Shown: positions 5,961-6,298 of the stretch, piece by piece
How positions within the stretch are numbered: the stretch's first letter is position 1
How the letters are laid out: every line of letters starts with the position of its first letter
Source of the DNA: DAOPZJ01 sp964587625
GTDB lineage: Bacteria > Bacillota > Clostridia > Oscillospirales > JAKOTC01
DNA length: 6,298 bases
NCBI GenBank assembly: GCA_964587625.1
Contig: CAZPLU010000060.1
Location: 1 to 6,298, forward strand
Direction of reading: 5' to 3'
Translations under genes and position numbers: made by a program
The notes under the pieces: model-generated
Database searches by the model: none
Seen by the model: only the letters and a program-made list of their open reading frames with translations
What the model was told of the DNA's origin: nothing

Positions 5961-5993
5961 TACGATGATTACAGAGGGTTAAATCGCTCAAAA

Positions 5994-6022
5994 ATTATAC
6001 CGTTTGCGGCGTTGATTGTCAA
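5994..6022 (-). promoter_or_regulatory. Consensus vegetative sigma factor promoter for mnmE
   Basis: On the minus strand, TTGACA (6022-6017) and TATAAT (5999-5994) are separated by exactly 17 nt, a perfect match to the SigA/Sigma70 consensus. Transcription should start near 5987, giving a leader of about 43 nt that includes the mnmE ribosome binding site. No operator is evident, so strong constitutive expression is likely. Confidence 0.9.
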
Positions 6023-6190
6023 TTCCCCGCTTTTGTCTGCTTTTGTCGGGCGGTGATTTTCCGCGAGTTGTCATATCGGGTCGCGCCGATTTACGGCTCT
6101 CGGCGGGTTTTTCGGTGTCAATAGTTCATAAAAATTTCATACCCAAAAGGTTAATTAACGCACGAAAATTTCAGTATTTTAAGGGACGCA

Positions 6191-6209
6191 CGGGGGCTGC
6201 TCGCCCCCG
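6191..6209. repeat. GC-rich hairpin upstream of mnmE
   Basis: CGGGGGC (6191-6197) and GCCCCCG (6203-6209) form a perfect 7-bp stem with a 5-nt loop. No T-tract follows on either strand, so it is a poor terminator. It is probably another dispersed intergenic hairpin. Confidence 0.5.
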
Positions 6210-6236
6210 AACCCCTCGGCCTCTGAATATATGGCG

Positions 6237-6252
6237 TTTTGTCAGGACAAAA
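6237..6252. promoter_or_regulatory. Possible operator palindrome TTTTGTC-AG-GACAAAA
   Basis: A 7-bp inverted repeat with a 2-bp centre, too tight for a good RNA hairpin but typical in shape for a dimeric repressor site. I match it to no known regulator. The gene it might serve would lie beyond the right edge. Confidence 0.3.
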
Positions 6253-6298
6253 TACTTTTGCCGATGAATATCAGGCAACGTGTTCGTTCTTGAGGCAG

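Larger units (their letters stand above)
5945..6298. other. Intergenic region upstream of mnmE
   Basis: No gene is supported. The stretch holds the mnmE promoter and ribosome binding site, then A/T-rich DNA (about 6110-6180), a GC hairpin at 6191-6209 and a short palindrome at 6237-6252. The plus-strand 83-residue frame across it (6016-6267) lacks a ribosome binding site and runs over the promoter and the hairpin. In many Bacillota jag/khpB and yidC lie upstream of mnmE; neither is visible here. Confidence 0.7.

Noticed and set aside
4907..5968. 353-residue open frame on the plus strand opposite mnmE
   Set aside because: It is fully antisense to a gene with all MnmE motifs, lacks recognisable domains and a ribosome binding site, and is explained by GC-rich codon bias leaving few stops on the other strand.
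6016..6267. 83-residue plus-strand frame upstream of mnmE
   Set aside because: It overlaps the mnmE promoter and a GC hairpin, has no ribosome binding site and no recognisable domain.
1..6298. CRISPR array, tRNA, rRNA, prophage or defence system
   Set aside because: No spaced direct repeats of CRISPR type, no cloverleaf or rRNA sequence, and no phage or defence genes are visible. The only tandem repeat is the 7-bp array.

Overview
The window holds four housekeeping genes, all on the minus strand and transcribed right to left: mnmE (4586-5944), mnmG (2064-3950), rsmG (1305-2000) and a ParB-family gene best called noc (445-1209). This order is the classic origin-proximal cluster of Bacillota, which usually continues into parA/soj and parB/spo0J; those would lie past the left edge. 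The Noc-type ParB paralogue, strong AGGAGG-type ribosome binding sites, high GC and the heavy load of small intergenic repeats suggest a GC-rich clostridial lineage, perhaps Oscillospirales-like. That rank is an inference. A run of exactly 100 N shows this is a scaffolded draft assembly.

Right end (5945-6298): no credible gene, but a textbook vegetative promoter (TTGACA, 17-nt spacer, TATAAT) points into mnmE. Next comes mnmE, complete to its C-terminal CxGK motif. It is followed by at least 635 nt of non-coding DNA (3951-4585): the assembly gap, a heptamer tandem array able to form G-quadruplexes, several palindromes and a 135-bp inverted-repeat element with a partial second copy. Then mnmG, rsmG and noc follow with gaps of 63 and 95 nt. 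The noc ribosome binding site sits inside a strong hairpin.

Left end (1-444): a strong intrinsic terminator for the operon, then four bases further a perfect palindromic parS site, then repeat debris related to that between mnmE and mnmG.

MnmE and MnmG together modify the wobble uridine of tRNAs, RsmG methylates 16S rRNA, and Noc is a CTP-binding DNA clamp linking chromosome position to division. The parS site is the loading point for the true ParB, probably encoded just off the left edge. I see no new multi-gene system. The points worth a second look are the parS/terminator arrangement, the hairpin over the noc start, the specificity residues of the ParB paralogue, and the repeat-filled break between mnmE and mnmG.
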